From: Rubrivivax gelatinosus
Lineage (GTDB): Bacteria; Pseudomonadota; Gammaproteobacteria; Burkholderiales; Burkholderiaceae_C
Reading direction: 5' to 3'
Assembly (NCBI RefSeq): GCF_004340905.1
Contig: NZ_SLXD01000016.1
Span: 51,440 to 115,439, forward strand
DNA length: 64,000 nt
Shown: one piece after another, positions 48,338 through 56,468 of the stretch
Layout of the letters: the number at the start of each line of letters is the position of its first letter
How positions within the stretch are numbered: the first letter of the stretch is position 1
Program-made: the position numbers and the translations under genes
Notes under the pieces: model-generated
Database searches by the model: none
What the model was told of the DNA's origin: nothing
The model's input: only the letters and a program-made list of their open reading frames with translations

Positions 48338-48354
48338 GCCCGGCACAGCCGGGC
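48338..48354. terminator. Hairpin between convergent sppA and metH genes
   Basis: GCCCGGC (48338-48344) and GCCGGGC (48348-48354) close an ACA loop in the 34-bp space between the two stop codons. No T-run is present, so efficiency as a terminator is uncertain. Confidence 0.5.
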
Positions 48355-48361
48355 GCAGCGC

Positions 48362-49420
48362 TCAGGCCGCCGCGACCAGCCCGGTGAACAGCGGGTCGCG
48401 GCGCGAGCGCGGCCGGTAGGCCGAGACGCGGCGCGCGATCTCGGCGATGTGGTCGGGCGTCGTGCCGCAGCAGCCGCCGACGATGTTGAGGAAACCCGCT
48501 TTCGCGAAGTCCTCCATCAGCGCGCCGGTGACCGGCGGCGTCTCGTCGAAGCCGGTCTCGCTCATCGGGTTGGGCAGGCCGGCGTTCGGGTAGCAGCTGA
48601 CGTAGGTGTCGTCGGCGATGCGCGACAGCTCCTCGATGTAGGGCCGCATCAGCGCCGCGCCGAGCGCGCAGTTCAGGCCGATGGCCAGCGGCCGCGCATG
48701 GCGCACCGAGTGCCAGAACGCGCCCACCGTCTGCCCGGACAGGATGCGCCCGGAGGCGTCGGTGACGGTGCCCGAGACGACGACCGGCAGGCGCTCGCCG
48801 CGCGCTTCCATCAGCTCGTCGAGCGCGAAGATCGCCGCCTTGGCGTTGAGCGTGTCGAAGATCGTCTCGACGAGGAACAGGTCGACGCCGCCGTCGAGCA
48901 GCGCCTCGGCCTGCTCGCGGTAGGCGTCGCGCAGCTGGTCGAAGCTGACGTTGCGCGCGCCGGGGTCGTTGACGTCGGGGCTGATGCTGGCGGTGCGCGG
49001 CGTCGGGCCCAGCGCGCCGGCGACAAAACGCGGCTTGTCGGGCGTGGCCGCGGCGTCGGCGGCTTCGCGCGCGACGCGCGCCGACGCCAGGTTCATCTCG
49101 CGCGCCCAGTGCGCCAGGTCGTAGTCTTCCTGGGCGACGGTCGTCGCGCCGAAGGTGTTGGTCTCGATGATGTCGGCGCCGGCGGCCAGGTACTGGGCGT
49201 GGATCTCGCGGATCACGTCGGGCCGCGTGATCGACAGCAGGTCGTTGTTGCCCTTCAGGTCTTTCGGATGCTCGCGCAGCGCCTCGTTGCGGAAGTCGGC
49301 CTCGCCGAGCTTCCAGCGCTGGATCATCGTGCCCATCGCGCCGTCGATGACGACGATGCGCCGGGGCAGCAGGTCGGCCAGGGCCTGGCCGCGGGTGTAG
49401 GCGGGCGTGCGGGCGTTCAT
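48362..49420 (-). CDS. metH: Homocysteine S-methyltransferase domain of split methionine synthase
   Basis: This 352-residue protein corresponds to the N-terminal homocysteine-binding module of cobalamin-dependent methionine synthase MetH. It starts with VIDGAMGTMIQRWKL and carries the zinc ligands: the cysteine in IGLNCALGAAL and the paired cysteines in VGGCCGTTPDHI. The folate, cobalamin and activation domains are missing. In many Burkholderiales MetH is split and the larger half lies next door; no such gene is in this window on either side. It follows a DUF3567 gene, as in relatives. Partner location is unknown. Confidence 0.9.
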   Translation of the reverse strand: MNARTPAYTRGQALADLLPRRIVVIDGAMGTMIQRWKLGEADFRNEALREHPKDLKGNNDLLSITRPDVIREIHAQYLAAGADIIETNTFGATTVAQEDYDLAHWAREMNLASARVAREAADAAATPDKPRFVAGALGPTPRTASISPDVNDPGARNVSFDQLRDAYREQAEALLDGGVDLFLVETIFDTLNAKAAIFALDELMEARGERLPVVVSGTVTDASGRILSGQTVGAFWHSVRHARPLAIGLNCALGAALMRPYIEELSRIADDTYVSCYPNAGLPNPMSETGFDETPPVTGALMEDFAKAGFLNIVGGCCGTTPDHIAEIARRVSAYRPRSRRDPLFTGLVAAA

Positions 49421-49441
49421 CGCCGCATTGTGCCCGCCCCT

Positions 49442-49699
49442 TCAGTGCAGGGTCAGCGGCTGCTGCGCGAGCTGGGCGTAGCCGGCGATGAAGTCGTCGA
49501 AGGCCTCGGGGCCGGGGTCGCGTTCGACCAGGTCCTGCACGCCGCGGCGAAAGCTCTCGGCGATCGCGCCCTCGATCCAGATGTCGGTGCGCGCGAGCTT
49601 GTCGACGATCTCGTAGCCGCCGCGCGCCGGGATGCCGGCTTCGGCCGGCAGTTCGACCCGGACGACGACGAAGGTGTCGGATTGGTACAGCATCTGCAT
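49442..49699 (-). CDS. DUF3567 family protein
   Basis: The small 85-residue acidic protein starts MQMLYQSDTFVVVRVELPAE and has GYEIVDKLARTDIWIEGAIA in its centre, the hallmark of DUF3567, a family restricted to betaproteobacteria. Function is unknown. It lies 21 bp upstream of the metH-type gene and 30 bp downstream of the DUF3108 gene, all on the minus strand, so the three are probably one transcript. Confidence 0.88.
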   Translation of the reverse strand: MQMLYQSDTFVVVRVELPAEAGIPARGGYEIVDKLARTDIWIEGAIAESFRRGVQDLVERDPGPEAFDDFIAGYAQLAQQPLTLH

Positions 49700-49729
49700 G
49701 GGCCGCAGTTGGCCGCGCCGGCGGCCATT

Positions 49730-50629
49730 TCAAGAGCCGGCGGCGAGGAGGCGATGGTCGGCCTCGGCGCCGGTCTCGGCGACGCGGCTTCTCCAGCGCA
49801 CCGGCAGCCAGCCGCGTGCCGGGTCCAGCCAGACCTCCAGCGCGGGCTCGTACGGGCGCTGCGCGGCGCTTTCCAGCCGCAGCGCGGCCAGCACCGGGCC
49901 GGCCGGCAGCGCCAGCGGCTCGACGCCGCGGACCTCGAACCGCCGCCAGCCGGCATCCCCCCGGGCGCCGGCGACGAAGAGTTCGACCGCCGCGCCGGGC
50001 CCGAAACGCTGCGGCGCCGCGGCGACGACGCCGGCCAGCTGCAGCAGCCAGCTCAGCCGGTCCTGCGCGCCGGGCTGCAGCGGCTGCTCGCCGGCGCCGC
50101 CCGAGAAGCTGATGCGGCCGAGCTCGCGGCGGAAGTTGGCCGCGCGCACGTCGCGCTGGCGCCGGCGCTCGACCAGGCGCTCGGGCTCCAGCCCGTGCAC
50201 GCCGACGGTGCCGCGGCTGGCCCAGCCGTCGCCGGCGCCATCGGCCAGCTCGAGGCGGTAGCCGGCGGCATCGTGTTCGAAGTCCAGCCGCAGTTCGTCC
50301 TCGGCCTCGCCGCGGCGGCGCTGCCAGCGCAGCTGCTGCGGCGGCGGCAGCTGCACGGCGTACAGCGGCGGCGGCGCGAGCACCGCGGCCGGGTCCAGCG
50401 CCCGCGGCGCCACGCGGCGTGGTCTCGGCTCGGCCGGCGGCGGCAAGGGCTGCGCCACCGGCACCAGCACGACGCCGGCCACCGGCGACACCGTGCGCCC
50501 GGCCACCGGCGGCCGGTTCAGCGCGTCCAGCAGCACCAGGTGCAGCGCCGCCAGCCCGGCAGCCAGCGCCGCGGCCGCCGGCCAACGCCGGCTGCGGCGT
50601 GGGGGCGACACGGGGCGGGGCGCGGGCAT
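49730..50629 (-). CDS. DUF3108 domain-containing protein
   Basis: The 299-residue protein has an arginine-rich start, one hydrophobic N-terminal segment (AAALAAGLAALHLVLLDAL, signal anchor), a proline-rich stretch and then a beta-rich DUF3108 domain from about residue 95 to the end (LWLDPARG-like EVWLDPARGWLPVRWRSRV). Members are periplasmic or membrane-anchored proteins of unknown function widespread in betaproteobacteria. It is divergent from the FAH-family gene. Confidence 0.82.
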   Translation of the reverse strand: MPAPRPVSPPRRSRRWPAAAALAAGLAALHLVLLDALNRPPVAGRTVSPVAGVVLVPVAQPLPPPAEPRPRRVAPRALDPAAVLAPPPLYAVQLPPPQQLRWQRRRGEAEDELRLDFEHDAAGYRLELADGAGDGWASRGTVGVHGLEPERLVERRRQRDVRAANFRRELGRISFSGGAGEQPLQPGAQDRLSWLLQLAGVVAAAPQRFGPGAAVELFVAGARGDAGWRRFEVRGVEPLALPAGPVLAALRLESAAQRPYEPALEVWLDPARGWLPVRWRSRVAETGAEADHRLLAAGS

Positions 50630-50676
50630 CGCAGAATGCTGCCCGGTCCCCGAACCTCCGCCGATCCCCCTCGCCC

Positions 50677-51627
50677 ATGAAACTTGCCACCCTGAAGGAC
50701 GGGTCGCGCGACGGCCAGCTCGCCGTCGTCTCCCGCGACCTGAAGCAGGCCCACTTCGCCACCGGCATCGCCACCCGGCTGCAGCAGGTGCTCGACGACT
50801 GGAACTTCGTCAGCCCGCAGCTCGAGGACCTGTACACCGCGCTGAACCATGGCAAGGCGCGCCACGCTTTCGCCTTCGACACGCGCCAGTGCATGGCGCC
50901 GCTGCCGCGCGCCTGCCACTGGGTGCAGGTCGGCGCCTATCCCGACGCCGCCGAACGCGTGCTGCGTTCGCTCGGCGTCGAGCCGCCGGCCACGCTGCGC
51001 GAAGCGCCGCCGGTGCTGGCCGCCGCGGGCGACGGGCTGCTCGGCGCGCACGACGAGGTCGAGTTCGCCGCCGCCTCGACGCGGCGCGACTTCGGCCCGC
51101 AGCTGGCCGTCGTCACCGGCGACGTCACCGCCGGCACGCCGGCCGACCGTGCGCTCGACGGCGTGCGCCTGGTGCTGCTGGCCAACGCCTGGCGCGGCGA
51201 CGACGGCGACGCCGCGCCGCCGGCGGCTTTCGCCCCGGTCGCCGTGACGCCCGAGGAACTGGGCGAGGCCTGGCGCGGCGGCAAGCTGGCGCTGACGGTC
51301 GAGACCCGCCTCGACGGCCGGCGCTTCGCCCGCCTGGACGCCGCCGCCGGCATGCGCTGGCATTTCGGCCGGCTGATCGCACGCGTGGCCGCGACCCGCG
51401 GCCTGGGCGCCGGCGCGATCGTCGGCAGCGGCACGATCGGCGCCAAGGACATCGCCGACGGCGCCGGCTGCCTGGCCGAGCGCCGCGCCGCCGAGGCCGC
51501 CGCGGGCACCGAGCCGACGACCACCTGGCTTGCAACCGGCTCGACGCTGCGCGTCGAAGCCTTCGCCGCCGACGGCTCCAGCCCCTTCGGCGCGATCGAA
51601 CAACGTGTCTCGGAGATCGGCGAATGA
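50677..51627 (+). CDS. Fumarylacetoacetate hydrolase (FAH) family protein
   Basis: The 316-residue metal-dependent C-C or C-O hydrolase has the FAH fold. The N-terminal MKLATLKDGSRDGQLAVVSRD is the FAH N-domain of this subgroup; the metal ligands are probably in HDEVEFAAAS, and GSGTIGAKDIADGAGCLAE near the C-terminus is the family glycine motif. True fumarylacetoacetase is longer and lies with hmgA; none is here, so the substrate is uncertain. It overlaps the following gene by ATGA. Confidence 0.9.
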   Translation: MKLATLKDGSRDGQLAVVSRDLKQAHFATGIATRLQQVLDDWNFVSPQLEDLYTALNHGKARHAFAFDTRQCMAPLPRACHWVQVGAYPDAAERVLRSLGVEPPATLREAPPVLAAAGDGLLGAHDEVEFAAASTRRDFGPQLAVVTGDVTAGTPADRALDGVRLVLLANAWRGDDGDAAPPAAFAPVAVTPEELGEAWRGGKLALTVETRLDGRRFARLDAAAGMRWHFGRLIARVAATRGLGAGAIVGSGTIGAKDIADGAGCLAERRAAEAAAGTEPTTTWLATGSTLRVEAFAADGSSPFGAIEQRVSEIGE

Positions 51628-52556
51628 AGCTCCTGGCCCGTTGGAAGCGCCGCCTTGCCACCGCCGTGCTCGCGCTCGGCGCGCTGCCGCCGGCGCTGGC
51701 GCAGGACTGCCCGCCGCCGGTGGACCCGACGCCGGCGCCGGCCGCCGACCGCGGCCCGCTGTGGACCCTCGAACGCGACGGCCACCGCTCCTGGCTCTAC
51801 GGCACGCTGCACCTGGGCAAACCCGGCTGGACCGTGCCCGGCCCGCGCGTCGCGCAGGCGCTGGCCGGCGCCGACGTCGTCGCGCTCGAACTCGATCCCG
51901 ACGACCCGGCGGTGCAGCGCGTCATCGTCACCGAGGCGCTGCGCCCGGTGCCGCCGCTGCCGCCGGCGCTGGCCGAGCGGCTGCAGCGCGCCGAACGCGC
52001 CGCCTGCGTCGACAACCCCGGCCTGGCCGCGCTGCACCCGGCGATGCGCGCCATCGTCGTCACGCTGGCCGAGGCGCGACGCGCCGGGCTGGACACCGCC
52101 TGGGGCCAGGAGCCCGCGCTGGCGACCGCGGCCCGTGCCGGCGGCCGCAGGCTCGTCGCGCTGGAGACCGCCGAAGCCCAGGCGGCGCTGCTGATGCCGC
52201 GCGAGGCGAAGGCCATCGCCGCCACGGTGGAGCGTTCGCTGCAGCCGCTGGAGTCGGGCGGCGGCACCGAGCAGCTGCGGCGCCTGGCCAGCGCCTGGGA
52301 ACGCGCCGACGTCGCGACGCTGGAAGACTACGAGCAGTGGTGCGACTGCGTCGCCGACGACGCCGACCGCGCCGCGCTGCACGAACTGATCGACGCCCGC
52401 AACCCGGCGCTGGCCGACGCGATCGAGGCCGAACACGCACGTGGTGGCCGCGTGTTCGCCGCCGTCGGCGCGATGCACATGGTGGGCGAGCAGGGCCTGC
52501 CCAGGCTGCTGGCCGCACGCGGTTTCGTCGTGCGCGCCGTGACGCCGGCGCGCTGA
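51624..52556 (+). CDS. TraB/GumN family protein
   Basis: The 310-residue protein has a signal peptide (about 1-26, ending PALAQ) and the TraB/GumN fold. The two metal-site motifs are RSWLYGTLHLGKPG near residue 55 and AVGAMHMVGEQGLPRLLAARG near residue 280. Family members are Tiki-like metalloproteases or haem-binding proteins, and the bacterial ones are mostly uncharacterised. It is coupled to the FAH gene by a 4-bp overlap. Confidence 0.88.
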   Translation: MKLLARWKRRLATAVLALGALPPALAQDCPPPVDPTPAPAADRGPLWTLERDGHRSWLYGTLHLGKPGWTVPGPRVAQALAGADVVALELDPDDPAVQRVIVTEALRPVPPLPPALAERLQRAERAACVDNPGLAALHPAMRAIVVTLAEARRAGLDTAWGQEPALATAARAGGRRLVALETAEAQAALLMPREAKAIAATVERSLQPLESGGGTEQLRRLASAWERADVATLEDYEQWCDCVADDADRAALHELIDARNPALADAIEAEHARGGRVFAAVGAMHMVGEQGLPRLLAARGFVVRAVTPAR

Positions 52557-52605
52557 ACGGCCACCGGCGCACAATGGACCGACAACGCCACAGGAGGAGA
52601 CCGCC

Positions 52606-53160
52606 ATGACGGGTGCCACCGACTTCGCGAAGATGCTGCCGGGCTACGACTTCCTGCAGGGCCTGCTGCAGAACGCCGGCGCCGGGATGCCGAACATCGG
52701 CCAGTGGATCGCGCCGACGCTGAACCCCGACGAGCTGGAGAAACGCATCTCCGAGCTGCGCACGGTGCAGTTCTGGCTCGAACAGAACGCACGCCTGCTG
52801 GGCACGACGATCCAGGCGCTGGAGGTGCAGCGCATGACGCTGTCGACGCTGCGCTCGATGAACGTGCCGATGCCCGACCTGCGCGAGGCGCTGAAGCTGC
52901 ATCCGCAGCCTGCCGCGGCGCCCGAAGCGGCCACGCCGGCCGCCGAGGAACCGCCCAAGGCGCCGCCGGCGATCGACCCGATGCAGTGGTGGGGTGCACT
53001 CACCAAGCAGTTCGGCGACATCGCCAGCGCCGCGATGCCGGACGCGCGCGGTGCCGCCACGCCGGCCGCGGCAGCGGCGAAGAAAACCGCCCGCCCGGCC
53101 GCGGCGAAGAAACCCGCGGCCAAACGCATCGCCGCCCCGCGGCGCCCCCGGTCGACCTGA
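52606..53160 (+). CDS. phaM: PhaM-type polyhydroxyalkanoate granule protein
   Basis: The 184-residue protein has the PhaM N-terminal domain (GYDFLQGLLQNAG, then IAPTLNPDELEKRISELRTVQFWLEQN) and a lysine/alanine/proline tail (KKTARPAAAKKPAAKR) like that of histone H1, which binds DNA. In Ralstonia eutropha, PhaM activates the PHA synthase PhaC1 and tethers granules to the nucleoid for even partition at division. It implies that the organism makes PHA. No pha synthesis genes are in the window. Confidence 0.9.
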   Translation: MTGATDFAKMLPGYDFLQGLLQNAGAGMPNIGQWIAPTLNPDELEKRISELRTVQFWLEQNARLLGTTIQALEVQRMTLSTLRSMNVPMPDLREALKLHPQPAAAPEAATPAAEEPPKAPPAIDPMQWWGALTKQFGDIASAAMPDARGAATPAAAAAKKTARPAAAKKPAAKRIAAPRRPRST

Positions 53161-53171
53161 AGCGCCAGCCG

Positions 53172-54359
53172 ATGCCGAGCTTCGTCACCGGACACGCCAC
53201 CCACCCCGACTGGCGCATGGCGCTGGCGCTGGCCGCGGCGCAGATCGACGCCGCGCGCGCCGCGCTGGAAGCCGGCCCCGGCGGCCCGCCGACGCTGGGC
53301 TTCGTCTACCTCACCGACGCCTACGCGCCGCAGGCCGAAGCGCTGCTCGACGAGCTGCGCCAGCGCTGGCCCGGCGTCGCCTGGGTCGGCAGCGTCGGTG
53401 TCGGCGTCGCCGCCAGCGGCGTCGAGTACTTCGACGAACCGGCGCTGGCGCTGATGCTCTGCGACCTGCCCGCCGGCTGCTTCGAGGTCTTCTCCGGCGT
53501 GCGCCCGCTGCACCGCATCGCCGCCTTCAGCGCGCTGGTGCACGCCGACCCGGCGACGCCCGAGCTCGCCGAGCTGATCGCCGAACTCAGCGACCGCGTC
53601 GACAGCGGCTATCTGTTCGGCGGCCTGGCCGCGTCGCGTTCGGCCACCGTGCACCTGGCCGACGGCGTCTGGCAGGGCGGCCTGTCCGGCGTCGCCTTCA
53701 CCGAGGACGTCGCGCTGCTGTCGCGCGTGACGCAGGGCTGCCAGCCGGTGGGGCCGGTGCGCACGATCACGCGCGCCGAGCGCAACCTCGTTGCCGAGCT
53801 CGACGGCGCGCCCGCGCTGCCCTGCCTGCTGCACGACCTGGGGCTGGACGCGGCGCACGACCCGCGCGACGCGCTGCCGCGGCTGCGCGCCACGCTCGCC
53901 GGCCTGACCGACGGCGACCAGCAGGCCGTGGGCCGCGGCGGCCAGTTCGGCCCCGAGGTGCGGGTGCGCCATCTGGTCGGCCTGGACCCGGGCCGCAAGG
54001 CGGTCGCACTCACCGACATCGTCGAGCCGGGCATGCGGCTGGCGTTCTGCACGCGCGACGTCGACGCCGCCCGGCGCGACCTGGTGCGCATCTGCAGCGA
54101 GATCCGCGAGGAACTCAGCCCGGCGGCGCCCGACGCGCCGGGCAGCGCGCTGGCGGGCCGCCGCATCGAGGGCGCGATCTACGTCAGCTGCGCCGGCCGC
54201 GGCGGGCCGCACTTCGGCGGCGCCTCGGCCGAACTGCAGATCGTGCGCCATGCACTCGGCGACGTGCCGCTGGTCGGCTTCTTCGCCGGCGGCGAGATCG
54301 CGCACCGCCACGTCTACGGCTATACCGGGGTGCTGACGGTCTTCACCGGCCGGGCCTGA
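53172..54359 (+). CDS. FIST domain signal-transduction protein
   Basis: The 395-residue protein has a FIST N-terminal domain (about 20-200, WVGSVGVGVAASGVEYFDEP, GYLFGGLAASRS) and a FIST C-terminal domain (about 215-370). It lacks any added output domain and signal peptide. FIST modules are predicted to sense small ligands such as amino acids, and their chemistry is unproven. The ATG at 53172 lies 12 bp after phaM, so co-expression is likely. A long hairpin and a pseudokinase gene follow. Confidence 0.88.
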   Translation: MPSFVTGHATHPDWRMALALAAAQIDAARAALEAGPGGPPTLGFVYLTDAYAPQAEALLDELRQRWPGVAWVGSVGVGVAASGVEYFDEPALALMLCDLPAGCFEVFSGVRPLHRIAAFSALVHADPATPELAELIAELSDRVDSGYLFGGLAASRSATVHLADGVWQGGLSGVAFTEDVALLSRVTQGCQPVGPVRTITRAERNLVAELDGAPALPCLLHDLGLDAAHDPRDALPRLRATLAGLTDGDQQAVGRGGQFGPEVRVRHLVGLDPGRKAVALTDIVEPGMRLAFCTRDVDAARRDLVRICSEIREELSPAAPDAPGSALAGRRIEGAIYVSCAGRGGPHFGGASAELQIVRHALGDVPLVGFFAGGEIAHRHVYGYTGVLTVFTGRA

Positions 54360-54381
54360 AAGCGGAGGTAAGCCGGCGCGG

Positions 54382-54429
54382 GCCCTTGTTGCGTGCTGCC
54401 CCCCGGCCGCATGCGGGCACAACAAGGGC
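54382..54429 (+). repeat. Long hairpin between FIST and pseudokinase genes
   Basis: GCCCTTGTTG (54382-54391) pairs perfectly with CAACAAGGGC (54420-54429), and GTGC/GCAC extends the stem after a one-base bulge. The loop contains its own GC-rich palindromic words. It lies 22 bp after the FIST stop and 55 bp before the next ATG, without a T-run, so it may be a 3' structure or a repeat element. Confidence 0.6.
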
Positions 54430-54484
54430 TTACAGCGTCGCGGCGCGGTGACGGCTACCTTCACGGACCCGTCGGCCGCGCACG

Positions 54485-56371
54485 ATGAACGACCAGCCCT
54501 CCACGCCAGAACGTCTCGCCCAGGCCGCGCACGCGCTGCCCCCCGGCGTCAGCGCCTGGCCGCCCGGGCACCGGCTCGGCGGCTTCGAGTTCCGCGGCGT
54601 CGTCGCCGTGCGCAGCACCTCGATCGTCTACCGCGGCTGGGACCACGGGCTGGAAGTGCCGGTGGCGCTGAAGGAGTACCTGCCGGCCGCGCTGGCGCGG
54701 CGCGGGCCTTATGGCGACATCGGGCCGGCAGAGCCGGCGCAGGCCGAGCTCTTCGAACACGGCCTGCGCGCCTTCATCGACGAAGGCCGGCGGCTGGCGC
54801 GCTGCGACCACCCGTCGATCGCGCGTGTCCTGCATCTGCTGCCGGCGCACGGCGGCGCCTGCCTGGTGATGCCCTGGTACGCCGGCCGGCCGCTGGCCGA
54901 GCTGCGGCGCGAGATGAGCGGCCCGCCCGACGAACCGGCGCTGCGTGCACTGCTCGACGCCCTGCTGGCCGCACTGCACGAGTGGCACCGCGTCAACGGC
55001 GTGCACGGCGGCCTGCATCCGGCCGGCGTGCTGCTGCTCGACGACGACCGGCCGCTGCTGCTGGGGCCCGGTTATGCCGAACGTGCGATTGCCCTCGGCG
55101 GCCCGGCGATGGCCGCGCTGGAGCCCGGTTTCGCCGCACCCGAGATCGACGAGGACCCGGCGCGCATCGGCTCCTGGAGCGACGTCTTCGCGCTCGCGCA
55201 GCTGGCGCGTTTCGCGATCACCGGCCTGCTGCCGCCACCGGCGGGGCGCACGACGGAGCCTCTGGCGGCGGTCGTCGAACGGCTGTTCTTCGATCACCCG
55301 TCGGCGCGCTACGGTCCGGCGCTGCTGGCGACGCTGGACGCCGCGGTGTCGCCCGACATCGCCGCGCGGCCGCAGAGCATCGTCGAGTTCGCCGCCTGGC
55401 TGGCCAACGGCCCGCCGCGCCGCAGCGCCACGGCACGCGCCGAACCGGCGATCGACGTCGAACTCGACCTCCCGGCGCCGGAACCGGCGCCGGTTCCGGC
55501 ACCCGCGGCGGCCCCCGCGGCCGCACGCCCCGGGCCACGAGGCCGACTGGGCCGCGGCGCCACGAACCCGGGGCACACGCCGGACTGGTCGCGCTGGCCC
55601 GAAGAAACGCCCCCCGCCGGCGCGGCCCCCGCGGCCGGCGCGGCCGCGTCGACCCCGGAACGTGTCGCCGCCGCACGCCACGGCGCCCGGCGCGACCCGC
55701 CGCTGGTGCCTTTCCAGTTCGAGCCCGCCACGACACCCGGGCCGATGCCCGCCCGGCCCGCTGCCGACGAGGAGCCCGACGCCGCCACCGTGGACCTGAT
55801 CCAGCGCGTCATCGAGACCCTCCCGCCGGCACCGCCGCGGCGTGATGGCGCGGCACGCGAGCCTGCCGCGCCGCCCGCCACGCCGCCCGCGCCGACCGCA
55901 CGCACGCTGCCGCTGGAGCCGCCCCCGCGCGACAGCGTGATGCGCTGGATGCTCGCCGCCCTGGGCCTGGCTGCCGCGCTCGGCCTGGGTTTGTGGTGGC
56001 ATGAGACCCGCGGCCCCGATGCCCGACCGGCCACCCTGCAGGCGCAGCCGGCCGCCGCCGCCCCGGTGGCACCGGCCTCGCAGCCGGTGCTCGCCGAGCC
56101 CGCCGAGCCCGCCGCGCCGCCGCCGGTGGCCGTCGAGACGCCGCCCGTCGTCCCGGCCGATCCCGCGCCGCCGCCGGCCGCGCCGCCGCCGCGCGAGGAG
56201 TTCCTCGACCCGCCCCCCCGTGCCGCCGGCCCGGCCACGCCGCGGGCCGCGTGCGGCGAGCGCAGCGGCTTTGCGCTCTACCGCTGCTTCCAGCAGCAGT
56301 GCGATCGTGCGGCCTGGGCGCGCCACGCGCAGTGCGTGGAGTTCCGCGCCACCGACCGCGTGCCCGGATGA
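54485..56371 (+). CDS. Membrane-anchored Ser/Thr pseudokinase-like protein
   Basis: The 628-residue protein has a protein-kinase-like domain (about 30-310), a Pro/Ala-rich linker (about 315-485), one transmembrane helix (about 487-506) and a Pro-rich periplasmic tail with four cysteines near the end. The ATP lysine survives as Lys63 in PVALKEYLP, and FAAPE (216-220) marks the activation-segment end. The catalytic loop reads HGGLHPAGV (174-182) instead of HRDxKPxN, and the DFG site reads GPG (194-196), so phosphotransfer is unlikely. No classic glycine-rich loop is seen. A scaffold or sensing role is inferred. It stands after FIST and phaM. Confidence 0.8.
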   Translation: MNDQPSTPERLAQAAHALPPGVSAWPPGHRLGGFEFRGVVAVRSTSIVYRGWDHGLEVPVALKEYLPAALARRGPYGDIGPAEPAQAELFEHGLRAFIDEGRRLARCDHPSIARVLHLLPAHGGACLVMPWYAGRPLAELRREMSGPPDEPALRALLDALLAALHEWHRVNGVHGGLHPAGVLLLDDDRPLLLGPGYAERAIALGGPAMAALEPGFAAPEIDEDPARIGSWSDVFALAQLARFAITGLLPPPAGRTTEPLAAVVERLFFDHPSARYGPALLATLDAAVSPDIAARPQSIVEFAAWLANGPPRRSATARAEPAIDVELDLPAPEPAPVPAPAAAPAAARPGPRGRLGRGATNPGHTPDWSRWPEETPPAGAAPAAGAAASTPERVAAARHGARRDPPLVPFQFEPATTPGPMPARPAADEEPDAATVDLIQRVIETLPPAPPRRDGAAREPAAPPATPPAPTARTLPLEPPPRDSVMRWMLAALGLAAALGLGLWWHETRGPDARPATLQAQPAAAAPVAPASQPVLAEPAEPAAPPPVAVETPPVVPADPAPPPAAPPPREEFLDPPPRAAGPATPRAACGERSGFALYRCFQQQCDRAAWARHAQCVEFRATDRVPG

Positions 56372-56468
56372 GCGACAGCCGACGGCACGGAAGGCCCTGA
56401 CCCCGGGGCGGCGCGGGACGTGCCCCGCGCGCTACAGTCCTCCGCAGCCCGCCGCCAGCTCCCCGCGC

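Noticed and set aside
54485..56371. Annotation as an active Ser/Thr protein kinase
   Set aside because: The HRD aspartate and the DFG aspartate are missing.
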